Assembly: GCA_034521715.1 (NCBI GenBank)
Contig: JAXHLY010000003.1
Location: 186,001-250,000, forward strand
DNA: 64,000 nucleotides
Reading direction: 5' to 3'
DNA from: Methylohalomonas sp034521715
GTDB lineage: Bacteria > Pseudomonadota > Gammaproteobacteria > Methylohalomonadales > Methylohalomonadaceae
Shown here: positions 46,856-59,266 of the stretch, piece by piece
Layout of the letters: every line of letters starts with the position of its first letter
How positions within the stretch are numbered: the first letter of the stretch is position 1
Made by a program: the position numbers and the translations under genes
The notes under the pieces: model-generated
The model's database searches: none
What the model saw: only the letters and a program-made list of their open reading frames with translations
What the model was told of the DNA's origin: nothing

Positions 46856-46952
46856 AACGTGAATCGTGAATCGTGAATAGCAGAAAACTCCGGTAGGCTG
46901 GCCGTATTACAAACTACTTTTCACGTTTCACATTTCACGCTTCACGACTCAC
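46852..46952. repeat. facing inverted heptamer arrays between fur and recN (no gene inside)
   Basis: The left arm (46852-46879) is GTGAAAC, GTGAATC, GTGAATC, GTGAATA. A 38-base core follows. The right arm (46918-46952) is TTTTCAC, GTTTCAC, ATTTCAC, GCTTCAC, GACTCAC. As RNA the arms would form a long imperfect stem. The stop codons of both convergent genes, fur and recN, lie inside the outermost heptamers. Confidence 0.9.
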
Positions 46953-48613
46953 CCTGCCAGCATTTCCCGGGCATGCGCCCGCGTCTGCTCGGTGATCTTG
47001 AGGCCGCCGAGCATGCGCGCAATTTCTTCCACGCGTTCATCTTCCGAGAGCGTTGTCACACGGGTCCGGGTTTCCTGCTCGCCGGTCATCTTGAGGACCC
47101 GCAGATGCTGTCGTCCCAGCGATGCGACCTGCGGCAGGTGAGTGACGCAGAAAACCTGACGCTGTCCGGCAATCTGCCGTAACAATTGACCGACAATCTC
47201 GGCGACGCCGCCGCCGATACCGGCATCGACTTCATCGAAGATCATGGTGGCTGCACCGCTGTCACTGCTGGCGGTAACCTGCAGAGCCAGACTGATGCGT
47301 GACAGTTCACCGCCCGAGGCGACCTTGCCCAGTGGCCGCATCGGCTGTCCCGGGTTTGTGGTGACGAGATATTCGATTTTGTCCTGGCCGTGCGGGGAGG
47401 GCCGGGTTTCCTTGTCGTCCTTGACCTGGATCGAGAATTCGCCGCCCGGCATGCCGAGCTCGCGGATTTGTTCGGTGACAGTCTGGCCCAGCTTTTTCGC
47501 CGCTTTCTGCCTTTCGGTGTGCAGCCGCGCCGCCGCGGCCCTGTATTCGTCGAGCAGTTCGGTTTCGCGGGCTTTCAGCCGGGCATAATGTTCGTCGCTG
47601 TCTTCCAGTGCGGCCAGCTGTTCGCGCAGGGTATCCAGGTGTGCAGGCAGGCCTTCCGGCTGAACATGATGTTTCCGTGCCAGGTCGTGCATATCAGACA
47701 GGCGCCGTTCAACTTCCTGCAGGCGTTGCGGATCGAGCTCCAGCCGGTCGAGATAATGCCGCAGTTCATCACCGGCTTCACCCAGCTGGATATTGGCAGC
47801 ATCGAGCAGATCGGCAATGGTCAGTAATGATTCGTCATACCGCGAGAGCTCGCGCAGCTCGCGTTCGATTTTTTTGACCTGCACGTTGATGGCCTGGTCA
47901 TCTTCGGTAATCCGGTTATGCGCATCCTGGGCGCCCTCGACCAGGCGGCTGGCATTGGCCAGGCGGCTATATTCGCTATCCAGCTGTTCGAATTCATCTT
48001 CGCGGGGATTAAGCGCCTCGAGTTCCTGCACCTGATAACGCAACAGTTCCAGTCTGGCCTCGCGGTCTTCACCGCTGCCGCTCAGATTTTCCAGCTGCTG
48101 GATGACATCGCGCCATTCCCGGTACAGATCGGCTACCTTGTCGATCGCAGCCTGATAGTCACCGTATTCATCCAGCAGCCGTCGTTGGGTGTCGCGCTTC
48201 ATTAATGATTGGTGAGCATGCTGGCCGTGAATGTCGACCAGCAATTCACCGACCGGCTTGAGTATCTGGATGGCGGCCTGGCTGCCGTTGATGAAAGCCC
48301 TGGAGCGGCCGTCGGCATTCAGCACCCGGCGTATGAGCAGTTCATTGTCCTCGGCGGGGATGTCCTGTTCGCCAAGCAGCGCCGCGAGCTCGTCATTGCC
48401 GCTAATGTCGAAGGTGGCAGTGATCTCGCAACGTTCTGCTCCGCCGCGCAGCATAGTCGAATCGGCCCGGTCACCGAGTATCAGTCCGAGCGCATCGACA
48501 ATAATGGACTTGCCTGCGCCGGTCTCGCCGGTGAGCACCGTCATGCCGGACTCGAAATGCAACTCGAGTTCATCGATGACGGCGAAGTCGCGGATGTGGA
48601 GGGCGGTTAGCAC
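46949..48613 (-). CDS. recN: DNA repair protein RecN
   Basis: A 554-residue SMC-like ATPase for double-strand break repair. It begins MLTALHIRDFAVIDELELHF, with Walker A GETGAGKSIIVDAL (about residues 33-46), long central coiled coils, the signature SGGELSRISLALQV, and Walker B IFDEVDAGIGGGVAE. It ends REMLAG-stop inside a heptamer. Intact. It faces fur. Confidence 0.97.
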   Translation of the reverse strand: MLTALHIRDFAVIDELELHFESGMTVLTGETGAGKSIIVDALGLILGDRADSTMLRGGAERCEITATFDISGNDELAALLGEQDIPAEDNELLIRRVLNADGRSRAFINGSQAAIQILKPVGELLVDIHGQHAHQSLMKRDTQRRLLDEYGDYQAAIDKVADLYREWRDVIQQLENLSGSGEDREARLELLRYQVQELEALNPREDEFEQLDSEYSRLANASRLVEGAQDAHNRITEDDQAINVQVKKIERELRELSRYDESLLTIADLLDAANIQLGEAGDELRHYLDRLELDPQRLQEVERRLSDMHDLARKHHVQPEGLPAHLDTLREQLAALEDSDEHYARLKARETELLDEYRAAAARLHTERQKAAKKLGQTVTEQIRELGMPGGEFSIQVKDDKETRPSPHGQDKIEYLVTTNPGQPMRPLGKVASGGELSRISLALQVTASSDSGAATMIFDEVDAGIGGGVAEIVGQLLRQIAGQRQVFCVTHLPQVASLGRQHLRVLKMTGEQETRTRVTTLSEDERVEEIARMLGGLKITEQTRAHAREMLAG

Positions 48614-48677
48614 TATGTATGTCTATGTTAAAGCTCACGTAAATTTTCACGATCAAGATTGTTGATACGCGATAGTT

Positions 48678-48764
48678 GTGAATCGTGAATCGTGAAATGT
48701 GAGTTATTAGCTGAGTGCATTTATAAAGATTTTTGCGAGTCACGAACGACGTTTCACGTTTCAC
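48678..48764. repeat. facing inverted heptamer arrays between recN and nadK (no gene inside)
   Basis: The left arm (48678-48705) is GTGAATC, GTGAATC, GTGAAAT, GTGAGTT. A 31-base AT-rich core follows. The right arm (48737-48764) is GAGTCAC, GAACGAC, GTTTCAC, GTTTCAC. The nadK stop is 3 bases beyond the right arm. Same architecture as 46852, but the core is unrelated in sequence. Confidence 0.9.
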
Positions 48765-48766
48765 TG

Positions 48767-49642
48767 TCAGCATAATTCCCGCCCCCAGTGCAGCTTGTTG
48801 CGCAGCAGCCGGAAATGTTCGTAATCAGCCGGGTGAATCAGGTGTATGGACTTGTCCTTCTTCGTGATCAATATCCGATCACCCGGCGCCAGTTCCACCT
48901 GGCTTTCACCATCGGCAGTCAGACGCGCCTGACCGCTTTCCTGGGTAACGACACTGATTTCGATCTGCGCATTGCCGTCGACGACGATCGGCCGGTTGCT
49001 GAGATTATGCGGGCAGATCGGCACCAGCAGGATCGCATCCAGGCGCGGATGCAGTATCGGGCCGCCGCTGGACAGGGCATAGGCCGTGGAACCCGTCGGG
49101 GTGGCGACGATCAAACCGTCGGATCGCTGGTTGTTGACCAGGGTACCGTTGATATGGGTATCGAATTCGATCAGCCTCGCCGTATCCCACTTCTGGATGA
49201 TCACATCATTAATCGCTTCGGATTCATGGATGACCTCGCCCTGTGCGGCTGACGGATGCGTGGAGCAGACAGCGCTCGTCCTCTTCATAGTGGCCGTCGA
49301 GGATGGCATCCAGGTTTTCGGCAATGGCATCGGCGGGGATGTCGGCCAGGAAGCCCAGCCGGCCGAGGTTGATGCCGAGCAACGGCACCTGCTGTTGCGA
49401 CAGCTTGTGCGCCGCCTTGAGCATGGTGCCGTCGCCGCCGACGGCGATGGCCAGATCGCAGTGCTGGCCCATTTCCGACGCCGGCATCATCTGTAGATCG
49501 TCACGGCCGAGTATCTCGGCGCAGCATTCATCGACAATGATCGGTGCCGCTGCCGATCCTGGAGATACTGCACCAGGTAACTCAGGGTATCGCGGATTTC
49601 GACAGCCCCGCTTTTGGCTATCAGGCCGATACGTTCAAACAT
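48767..49642 (-). CDS. nadK: NAD kinase, frameshifted
   Basis: About 291 residues; phosphorylates NAD to NADP. From MFERIGLIAKSG the frame shifts near 49500 and again near 49245. The pieces carry the kinase motif AVGGDGTMLKAAH (GGDG), LGINLGRLGFLADI, the NDVIIQKWDTARLIEF segment (NE/D site), and TPTGSTAYALSSGGPILHP. All catalytic motifs are present once joined. Essential in bacteria, so the breaks are probably sequence errors. It is divergent from hrcA, with the CIRCE site between. Confidence 0.92.
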
Positions 49643-49706
49643 GGATGAAAGTCCCGGAAAGATGGCCGTCAAACTTAGCATGGCCGCCGGGACCCGCCAA
49701 CACGTT

Positions 49707-49733
49707 TTGACACTCTCAACAGGAGAGTGCTAA
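49707..49733 (+). promoter_or_regulatory. CIRCE element (HrcA operator)
   Basis: TTGACACTC-N9-GAGTGCTAA. The right half is a perfect CIRCE half-site and the left matches 7 of 9 of TTAGCACTC. The left half also forms a -35-like TTGACA, so HrcA binding would block the promoter. 41 bp before hrcA. Confidence 0.92.
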
Positions 49734-49773
49734 ATTCAAGGCCAATTTCGCGTCTGATTCAATCACACGCAAC

Positions 49774-50833
49774 ATGCCCAAGCCAAAGACCCACAAGGAA
49801 TTATCCGAACGCAGCCTGTACCTGTTCAAGGCGCTGGTCGAGCACTATATCAACGAAGGCCAGCCCGTGGGTTCACGTACGCTCGCCCGCGAGACGGACC
49901 TCGACCTGAGTCCGGCGACCATACGCAACGTCATGGCCGATCTCGAAGACATGGGCCTGGTGACGTCGCCGCATACCTCATCCGGGCGCATCCCTACCGC
50001 CAAGGGCTATCGCTTCTTTGTCGACAGCCTGCTGCGCATCAATAAGCTCGAATGCAAACGAGGTCGAAGCGCATCGCCGCCGAGCTGGATTCCGACGGCC
50101 GACATCAAGGCGCTGCTGGAACGCGACCTCGACCATGCTCTCGGAAATCACGCACCTGGCTGGCATCGTCATGCTGCCGCGTACCGAGCACAAGTCGCTG
50201 CAGCATGTCGAGTTCGTCAAGCTGTCCGACAGCCGGGTGTTGGTGATCCTGGTTATGAGCGACCGCGAGGTACAGAACCGCATCATCCAGACCGCCAAGA
50301 ACTACAGTAATGCCGAACTACAGGAAGCGTCTAATTACGTCAACAGCCATTTTATCGGCAAGGATTTGAACACGGTCCGGGTGGATCTGCTGCGCGAATT
50401 ACAGAAGGCCAAGGATGAGGTTAACCAGGTGATGCAGACCGCGATCGAGATGGCGGGTAGTGCCATTATGAAAGGCGACGGCAATCACGGCGATTACCTG
50501 ATGACCGGTCAGACCAACCTGATGGAAGTCGCCGAACTTTGCGACCTCGACAAGCTCAAGCGGCTGTTCGAGATATTCAGCCAGAAGCGCGACATCCTTC
50601 ATCTGCTGGACCAGGCCATCGATGCCGACGGCGTGCAGCTGTTCATCGGCGAGGAATCCGGTTATGAAGTCCTGGATGCCTGCAGCGTTGTGACTTCACC
50701 CTACGAGGTCGATGGCGAGATTCTCGGCGTGCTCGGCGTTATCGGGCCGACGCGCATGCCCTATGATCGGGTGATCCCCATCGTCGATGTGACGGCAAAA
50801 ATGCTGGGGTCGGCCTTGAATTCCCAGTCCTGA
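49774..50833 (+). CDS. hrcA: heat-inducible repressor HrcA, frameshifted
   Basis: About 350 residues; binds CIRCE and represses chaperone genes. The N-terminal winged helix reads LVEHYINEGQPVGSRTLARE and LSPATIRNVMADLEDMGLVTSPHTSSGRIPTAKGYRFFVD. Several one-base changes between 50050 and 50135 scramble the frame; family sequence ADIKALLER and TMLSEITHLAGIVMLP resumes across frames, then VRVDLLRELQKAKDEV and IGPTRMPYDRVIPIVDVTAKML. It heads the run hrcA-grpE-dnaK-dnaJ and has a CIRCE site upstream, giving autoregulation. Confidence 0.93.
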
Positions 50834-50907
50834 GTCTCCATCTAGGTCTGCAAAGCAGTCGACTCGGTCGAGCGGGTTTCTATTGTCTTTAATACAACGA
50901 GGTAAAC

Positions 50908-51519
50908 ATGGTGAGTCGATCACAGGAAAGCACACCTGAAAACAGCACCGGCGCCCCGGACAGTGGTGACAGAACCGATGACCAGGCGGTAACCGGCGAA
51001 GTGGTGCAGGACGCGGACGACGGCCGACGCCGATGCCGATCCGGAATCGGACGACCCGGCAGAACTGCAGGCCGCGCTGGACAAGGCGCGTCGGCAGGCC
51101 GAGGAGAACTGGAACAAGCTGGTCCGGCTGCAGGCGGAAATGGACAATCTGCGCAAGCGTACCAGTCGCGACGTCGAGCACGCGCACAAGTACGCCCTGG
51201 ACAAGTTCGTGGCCGAACTGCTGCCGGTGATCGACAGCCTTGAACTCGGTATCAGTGCCGCCGACGACAGCAGCGAGGCGGACAGCCTGCGCGAGGGCAT
51301 GGAACTCACCCTGAAGAAATTCCTGGATGTCCTGAGCAAGTTCGGCGTGCAGCCGATCAATCCGCAGGGCGATAAATTCAATCCCCGAGCTGCACGAGGC
51401 GGTCTCCATGCAGGAAAGCGCCGAGGCCGGCAGCAGACACGGTGATTACCGTGGTACAGAAGGGCTACACCCTGAACGATCGCCTGGTGCGCCCGGCCAT
51501 GGTCGTGGTGGCCAAGTAG
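50908..51519 (+). CDS. grpE: nucleotide exchange factor GrpE, frameshifted
   Basis: About 203 residues. Acidic N-terminus, then the coiled coil ELQAALDKARRQAEENWNKLVRLQAEMDNLRKRTSRDVEHAHKYALDKFVAELLPVIDSLE and the C-terminal beta-domain read across frames as PELHEAVSMQESAEAGS, TVITVVQKGYTLNDRLVRPAMVVVAK. Extra single bases near 51023, 51383 and 51433 break the frame. It stimulates ADP release from DnaK. Confidence 0.92.
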
Positions 51520-51632
51520 CACCCGGCGGCCTCTGAACGGCAGGCGCGCGCGCCCCCATATTCAGCGCGTTAGCCAGACGAATTATTGAAATCAGTCACT
51601 TATGCGAATTCAGTATTCCGGAGAGTTAGGAA

Positions 51633-53576
<1,944 letters not shown>

Positions 53577-53590
53577 ACGGCGGATCCATT

Positions 53591-53615
53591 GCTGCAGCCG
53601 CTGACCGGCTGCAGC
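53591..53615 (+). terminator. hairpin between dnaK and dnaJ
   Basis: GCTGCAGCCG-CTGAC-CGGCTGCAGC, perfect 10-bp stem without a T-run, 14 bp after dnaK. Probably an mRNA-stability or attenuating hairpin rather than a full terminator. Confidence 0.6.
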
Positions 53616-53704
53616 CCGAGCAGCGCCGGGTTGCCGCCAGCGTGCGGCATCCGGGCGTCGTTTGTTGTGTAATCACGATTGAACTAACAGGGAACTAACG
53701 GCTA

Positions 53705-54836
53705 ATGGCCAAACGCGATTATTACGAAGTCCTGGGTGTTGAACGCGGGGCCAGTAGCGACGAGATCAAGAAAGCCTATCGCCGGCTGGCGATGAAGTAT
53801 CATCCGGATCGCAATCCGGACGATGAATCCGCGACTCGAACGCTTCAAGGAAGTCCAGACGGCTTACGATGTGCTGTCCGACAGCCAGAAACGCCAGGCC
53901 TATGACCGCTTCGGCCATGCCGGCGTTGAAGGTGCCGCCGGCGGCGGTGGTCATGCCGGCGGCGGTTTCAGCGGTTTCGGCGATATTTTCGACAGCGTCT
54001 TCGGCGATATCTTCGGTGGTGGTGGCCGCGGTGACCAGGTCTTCCGTGGCTCCGATCTGCGCTATGACCTTGAACTGTCGCTGGAAGAGGCGGTCACCGG
54101 CACAACGGTCAAGATTCGGGTACCCAAGCTGGTCACATGCGAGACCTGCAGCGGCTCCGGCGCCAAGCCCGGCAGTTCGCCGGTAACATGTTCGACCTGC
54201 GGCGGTGCCGGCCAGGTTCGCATGCAGCAGGGCTTTTTCGCCATCCAGCAAACCTGTCCGGCCTGCCGCGGCCAGGGCCGGGTTATCGAGGACCACTGTA
54301 CCTCCTGCCGCGGTGAAGGCCGCGTGCGCGACAACAAGACGATCTCTGTGAAGGTGCCGCCGGGTGTTGATGACGGTGATCGCGTCCGCCTGGCCGGCGA
54401 GGGCGAGGCCGGCGTCAACGGCGGACCGGCCGGCGACCTGTATGTACAGGTACGCGTCAAGGAGCATCCGATATTCACCCGTGACGGTGCCGATCTGTTC
54501 TGCGAGGTGCCGATCAGCTTTGCCACCGCCGTGCTTGGCGGCGAACTGGAAGTGCCGACACTGGATGGCAAGGTCAACCTGAAAGTCCCGGCCGAAACGC
54601 AGACCGGCAAGCTGTTCCGCCTGCGCGGCAAGGGTGTGCGTACCGTGCGCAGTGCCGCCAAGGGCGATCTGATCTGCAGGGTTGCCGTCGAGACACCGGT
54701 GAATCTGAATCGCAAACAGAAGGAATTGCTGCAGCAGTTTGACGAGGCCATGCGTGAAGACAACGTCAAGCACAGTCCGCGTGAGACATCCTGGTTTGAT
54801 GGTGTGAAGAAATTCTTTGAAGATATGAAGTCGTGA
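53705..54836 (+). CDS. dnaJ: co-chaperone DnaJ, frameshifted
   Basis: About 377 residues. The J domain (YYEVLGVERGASSDEIKKAYRRLAMKYHPDRNPDD, with HPD) is followed by a one-base insertion near 53837, after which ERFKEVQTAYDVLSDSQKRQAYDRFGHAG resumes. Then a Gly-rich linker, four zinc CxxCxGxG repeats (CETCSGSG, CSTCGGAG, CPACRGQG, CTSCRGEG) and the C-terminal substrate domain. Stimulates DnaK ATPase and delivers clients. Confidence 0.95.
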
Positions 54837-55102
54837 TAAGCTGATAGCGCATAGCGATATAGCTGCTCGTCAATGGATATTTATTAGCGGCAAGTAAGCT
54901 ATAGACCGGCGACGAATTAGTCTGGATGAACAATGTATAGCGGTGCCGTCGGCTCGTGACAGCGTATCTAGTGATGCTGTAGAGCGGCGCCCTGCACGCG
55001 AACTATATACTGATTGCATTTGTTCGCCGCGAGGGCGAGGACCTCAGGCTCGAGAAGTGCAGCTCGCTGCGCGAATCAAAATGTAAATCGGGGAAATAAC
55101 CA

Positions 55103-55909
55103 ATGGCCAGAATCGCCGTTGCCGGTGCCGCGGGCCGCATGGGCAAGACCATAATTGATGTCATTCATGAAACCGGTGACGCCGAGCTGGCCGCCGCCAT
55201 CGAGATCGCGGGCTCCACGCTGATCGGTGCCGATGCCGGGGAGGTGGCCGGTATCGGCAAAATCGGTGTCGCCATTACCGATGATATCGGCAAGGTTGCA
55301 GCACGATTTCGATGTCCTGATCGACTTCACCATCCCTCAGGCCACCATGGCCAATCTCGAGGCATGCCGCAGTCACGGCAAGGCCATGGTTATCGGCACG
55401 ACCGGCCTCAGCGATGGCGAGAAGCAGACCATCAGCGAGGCCGGTGCCGATATCGGTATTGTCCTGGCACCGAACATGAGCGCCGGTGTGAATCTCTGTT
55501 TCAAGCTGATAGAAATGACAGCCCGCGCCATCGGTCAGGATGCCGATATCGAGATCATCGAGGCCCATCACCGCGAGAAGAAGGATGCGCCGTCGGGCAC
55601 CTCGCTGCGCATGGGCGAGATCGTCGCCGCGTGAACTAAGCCGTGACCTGAAGGAATGCGCCATCTATGGCCGCGAGGGTTTTACCGGGCCGCGCGATAA
55701 GAAACACCATCGGTTTTGAAACCATTCGCGCCGGCGACATCGTCGGTGAACATACCGTGATGTTCGCGCTCAACGGCGAACGTGTCGAGGTTTCACACAA
55801 GGCCACCAGCCGCAAGACCTTTGCCGCCGGTGCCGTGCGCGCCGCCAGATGGGTGCTGGAACAGGGCAAGGGTCAGTATGACATGCAGGACGTGCTGGGA
55901 TTGCGTTGA
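55103..55909 (+). CDS. dapB: 4-hydroxy-tetrahydrodipicolinate reductase DapB, frameshifted
   Basis: About 268 residues; lysine and peptidoglycan precursor synthesis. It begins ARIAVAGAAGRMGKTIIDVI (NAD(P)-binding glycines). The frame shifts near 55300, 55633 and 55705. Joined sequence includes DFTIPQATMANLEAC, GTTGLSDGEKQ, MSAGVNLCFKL, EIIEAHHREKKDAPSGT (catalytic HH and K), GREGFTGPRDK and RAARWVLEQGKGQYDMQDVL. The 266-bp gap before it contains GATAGCG/CATAGCG-like near-repeats at 54845-54865 but no gene. Essential, so the breaks are probably errors. Confidence 0.93.
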
Positions 55910-55915
55910 TTAAAT

Positions 55916-56212
55916 AGTCCGCAAATGCACGCGAAGAGACGCGAATGAAATGAATTATGGATACCCGCCATTGCGAGTGCCGGCAGGCACGAAATAATGT
56001 AGTTGATATTCCGGCATTAAGGTTCCACATCCGAAGGTGCGGGTTCCGTTACTCTTGCTTGTCCGGGTGAAAGACACCCGGGTGACATGCGGCTTCTGTG
56101 GGAGCCGATTACATCGGCGACACAATGGCGAGGATGATCGCGGTATTGAAGTCCGCTCCCGCAATCTATTCACAAAGAAATATTTGTGTTCATTCGCGTG
56201 CATTCGCGGACT
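55916..56212. repeat. 297-bp inverted-repeat element with AGTCCGC...GCGGACT ends
   Basis: The left end AGTCCGCAAATGCACGCGAA (55916-55935) and right end TTCGCGTGCATTCGCGGACT (56193-56212) are inverted copies, 19 of 20 matching. Further inward CGCGAATGAA also recurs inverted. No gene inside. A hairpin CCGGGTG-AAAGA-CACCCGG (near 56072) and a REP-type pair are nested within it. Confidence 0.75.
56097..56163. repeat. REP-type palindromic pair (REPIN-like)
   Basis: Two facing units, TGTGGGAGCCGATTACATCG (56097 on) and its inverted relative ending GTCCGCTCCCGCA (to 56163), each with an internal hairpin. This is the GTGGGAGC-type REP sequence known from Pseudomonas and relatives. No RAYT transposase is in the window. 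Confidence 0.6.
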
Positions 56213-56342
56213 GAAATAGCAGATAAACTACAAGGTCAGTTTTCCGCCACATTTTTTCTTACCTTTTTCATTATTCTGCCTGTCCCCTGCCTGAACTATC
56301 TCCTGTAATTGTCCCTGATAACAATTTTCAGGGAGACAGGTT

Positions 56343-58495
56343 ATGTGGGGACGATCCCAGACACCGAAACGGCTGCCGCCGGTACGGCGCAAGCCGGTCA
56401 AAAGTCGCCTCTGGCTGCAGTTCCTGCTTTTTGTCACCCTCAGCCTGGTACTGGCCGGGTCGGTATTCGGCTGGCGTACGGCAGTCGCCGACGATAACAC
56501 CCGCCGAAACGTCGACGCCGGCCAGCTGCTGTTGAAAGCGGATGCTGGCAGTTTCCGCAGCGCGGTGATCGCTGGAAAGCAGTGCCGATTTCCGCATCAG
56601 CGGCATGATCGCCGAGGTCAGCATGACCCAGGCGTTTCGCAACGACAGTGGCGACTGGCGCGAGGCGATTTATGTTTTTCCACTGCCCGATCAGGCCGCT
56701 GTCAGGGCCATGCGTATCCGCATCGGCGAGCGTGTGATCGAGGGCGAGATCCATGAACGTGCCAAGGCAAAAAAAATCTATCAGCAGGCCAGGACGCAGG
56801 GCAAAAAGGCCGGGCTGGTGGAACAGGAACGACCCAACCTGTTTACCACCTCGGTCGCCAATATCGGTCCGGACGAGACAGTTGTCGTTGAGCTGCAGTA
56901 TGTGCAGACCGTGCAATACGCCGCCGGTGAATTCAGTCTGCGTTTTCCGATGACGATCACGCCACGGTATATACCCGGTGATCCGCTTGTGGAGGACAAT
57001 GCCGAAGCAACCTATGCCGTGGCCGGGGACGGCTGGGCCCATGCCACGGACCAGGTACCGGACGCCGCGCGCATTACGCCCTACCAGAATCCGGTACCCG
57101 CCAACGAGAACAACATTGTCAATCCGATAACTATCACCGCCGATATTGATGCCGGCCTGCCGCTGACGGCTATAGAAAGCCCGTGGCACGACATCCGGGT
57201 TTCCCGCCAGGGTCGCCATTACCGCCTCGAACTTGCCGACGGCCCGGTATCGATGAGCCGGGACTTTGAACTGCGCTGGCGGCCGGAAGCGGGCCGCGCA
57301 CCGCAGGCGGCGCTGTTCACCGAAACTGTCGATGATCAGTATTTTGCCCTGTTGATGCTATTACCACCGGGTCAGACAACGGAACAGGAACTGCTCGCGC
57401 GCGACATGGTATTTGTCATCGACACCTCCGGTTCCATGGGCGGGGTTTCCATCGATCAGGCGCGCCGGGGTCTGCTGCTGGCGCTGGACCGGCTGCGTCC
57501 CGGGGATCGTTTCAATGTGATCGAGTTCAATTCGACACCGAACGCACTGTTCAGTGAAAGCCGTCCGGCTGACGGCACAACGTCTGCAGCAGGCAAAACG
57601 CTTTGTGTCCGGCCTGAAGGCGCGCGGCGGCACGGAGATGCGCTCGGCGCTGGAACTGGCGCTAGGCGATGAAGCCGAATCCGGTTACCTGCGCCAGGTG
57701 ATATTCATGACCGACGGCGCTGTGGGTAATGAAGCCGCACTGTTCAAATTAATCCGGGCGCAGCTCGGTGATTCCCGTCTTTTTACCGTCGGTATTGGCT
57801 CGGCGCCGAACAGTCACTTCATGCGCAAGGCGGCACAGTTCGGCCGCGGCACTTTCACCCATATCGGTTCCGCTGCCGAAGTCAGCCGGCGCATGCACGA
57901 ATCGTTCGGCAAACTGGAGTCGCCGGTCGCCGGTGATCTGCAGGCAGAGTGGCCCGACGGTATTGAGGTGCTGGCTTATCCGTCCAGGCTGCCGGACCTG
58001 TACCGGGGCGAACCGGTGATGCTGGCGGCAAGGCTGCAGGACGCCGCCGGCAGTGTCACTGTCAGCGGCCGCACTGCCGGTCAGGATTGGCGTCGTGAAC
58101 TGGCACTGGCAAGCCACAGGCAGAGTCCGGGTATTGCCAGCGTCTGGGCGCGCGCCAGGATAGCGGACCTGCTGGATGAAAAAACCGCCGGCCGGCCGGA
58201 GGACGAGGTGCGCAATGATGTACTGGAGGTGGCACTGACCCATCGATTGGTCAGTCCGTATACCAGTTTCGTGGCCGTGGAAAAAACGCCCAGCCGGCCG
58301 GCTGATGAAGCGCTGGATAAATCGGCAATCCCCAACGCGCGGCCCGACGGCCAGTCGGATCAACCCTATGCCTGGCCATCGACGGCGAGTAACAGCCGCT
58401 GGCAACTCGTGACGGGTGTCCTGTTGTTGCTTGCCGCCCTGTTGGTTCATGCGGGCCGTCGATTCCTGCCGACGAGGCATCCGCATGCGCTGTAA
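56343..58495 (+). CDS. VIT and VWA domain protein, class GN sortase target, frameshifted
   Basis: About 717 residues. Signal/anchor (LWLQFLLFVTLSLVLAGSVF), a vault-inter-alpha-trypsin (VIT) domain (MTQAFRNDSGDWREAIYVFPLP, KAKKIYQQARTQGKKAGLVEQERPNLF), a von Willebrand A domain with metal site DTSGSMGG, and a C-terminal sorting signal: WPSTAS, a hydrophobic helix (LVTGVLLLLAALLVHAG) and basic RRFLPTRH. This is the layout of the marine proteobacterial sortase target family. Frame breaks near 56565 and 57565. The sortase gene overlaps its end. Confidence 0.88.
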
Positions 58496-59150
58496 GGTTT
58501 CAACAGTGCTGGCGCCGTTACTGCTGGCGGCCGGCGCCTGGCAGTTCGGCAGCGGTATATGGATCCACGCCAAGGCACAGCTGGCCCGGTATCTTATCGA
58601 CCAGGCCTGGCAGCGGACGCTGGTGCGCCAGGCACCGGTGAAACCCTGGCCGTGGGCGGATACCTGGCCGGTGGCAAGGTTGCGCTGGAATGGCGAGGTC
58701 GATGTTCATGTACTGGCCGGCGTTAACGGCGCGGCGTTGCCGTTTGGCCCGGGCATGGAAACCCGTACAGCGACCAATGACATATTGATTGCCGGTCACC
58801 GCGATACGCATTTTGCCTTCCTGGCCCGGGTCAGACCGGGTGACCGTCTGACACTCACCAATATACAGGGCCGGGACACGGTTTTCCGGGTGCAGGCACG
58901 GCAAGTCATCGATAGCCGCAATACTGCACTGGCGGTCAATCATTATGTGCCGGCGTTGCTGCTGGTAACCTGTTATCCGTTTGATGCGTTGCGCGCCGGT
59001 GGGCCGTTACGCATGGTTATCACATCCGTCCCGGAAAAGGTGATCGAAAACCCGCAAACAGAAGAGGCATCGGCCGGGGCAGGATCTTTAATGATGACAG
59101 CAAGGGGTTATCGCGTACAGGATCCTGTAGCGGATACCCTCTGGAATTAA
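58485..59150 (+). CDS. class GN sortase
   Basis: 221 residues with an N-terminal membrane helix (STVLAPLLLAAGAWQFG). The catalytic residues are His in AGHRDTHFAFL, Cys in LLLVTCYPFDAL and Arg shortly after (ALRAGGPLRMVI). This matches the sortases of Gram-negative bacteria that occur as a pair with one VIT/VWA substrate. It overlaps the target gene by 11 bases, so substrate and enzyme are coupled. Where the target is attached in a Gram-negative envelope is unknown. Confidence 0.92.
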   Translation: MRCKVSTVLAPLLLAAGAWQFGSGIWIHAKAQLARYLIDQAWQRTLVRQAPVKPWPWADTWPVARLRWNGEVDVHVLAGVNGAALPFGPGMETRTATNDILIAGHRDTHFAFLARVRPGDRLTLTNIQGRDTVFRVQARQVIDSRNTALAVNHYVPALLLVTCYPFDALRAGGPLRMVITSVPEKVIENPQTEEASAGAGSLMMTARGYRVQDPVADTLWN

Positions 59151-59266
59151 CGGCACACCGTTACAGGGTTGATACGATGCGTTGTCATGGTCTGCAAATC
59201 TGTTTTGAACTGTGGCCGTTGTGATCCATCGAATCAGCCACGATATGTTTTTTGGGAGACAGCCGG

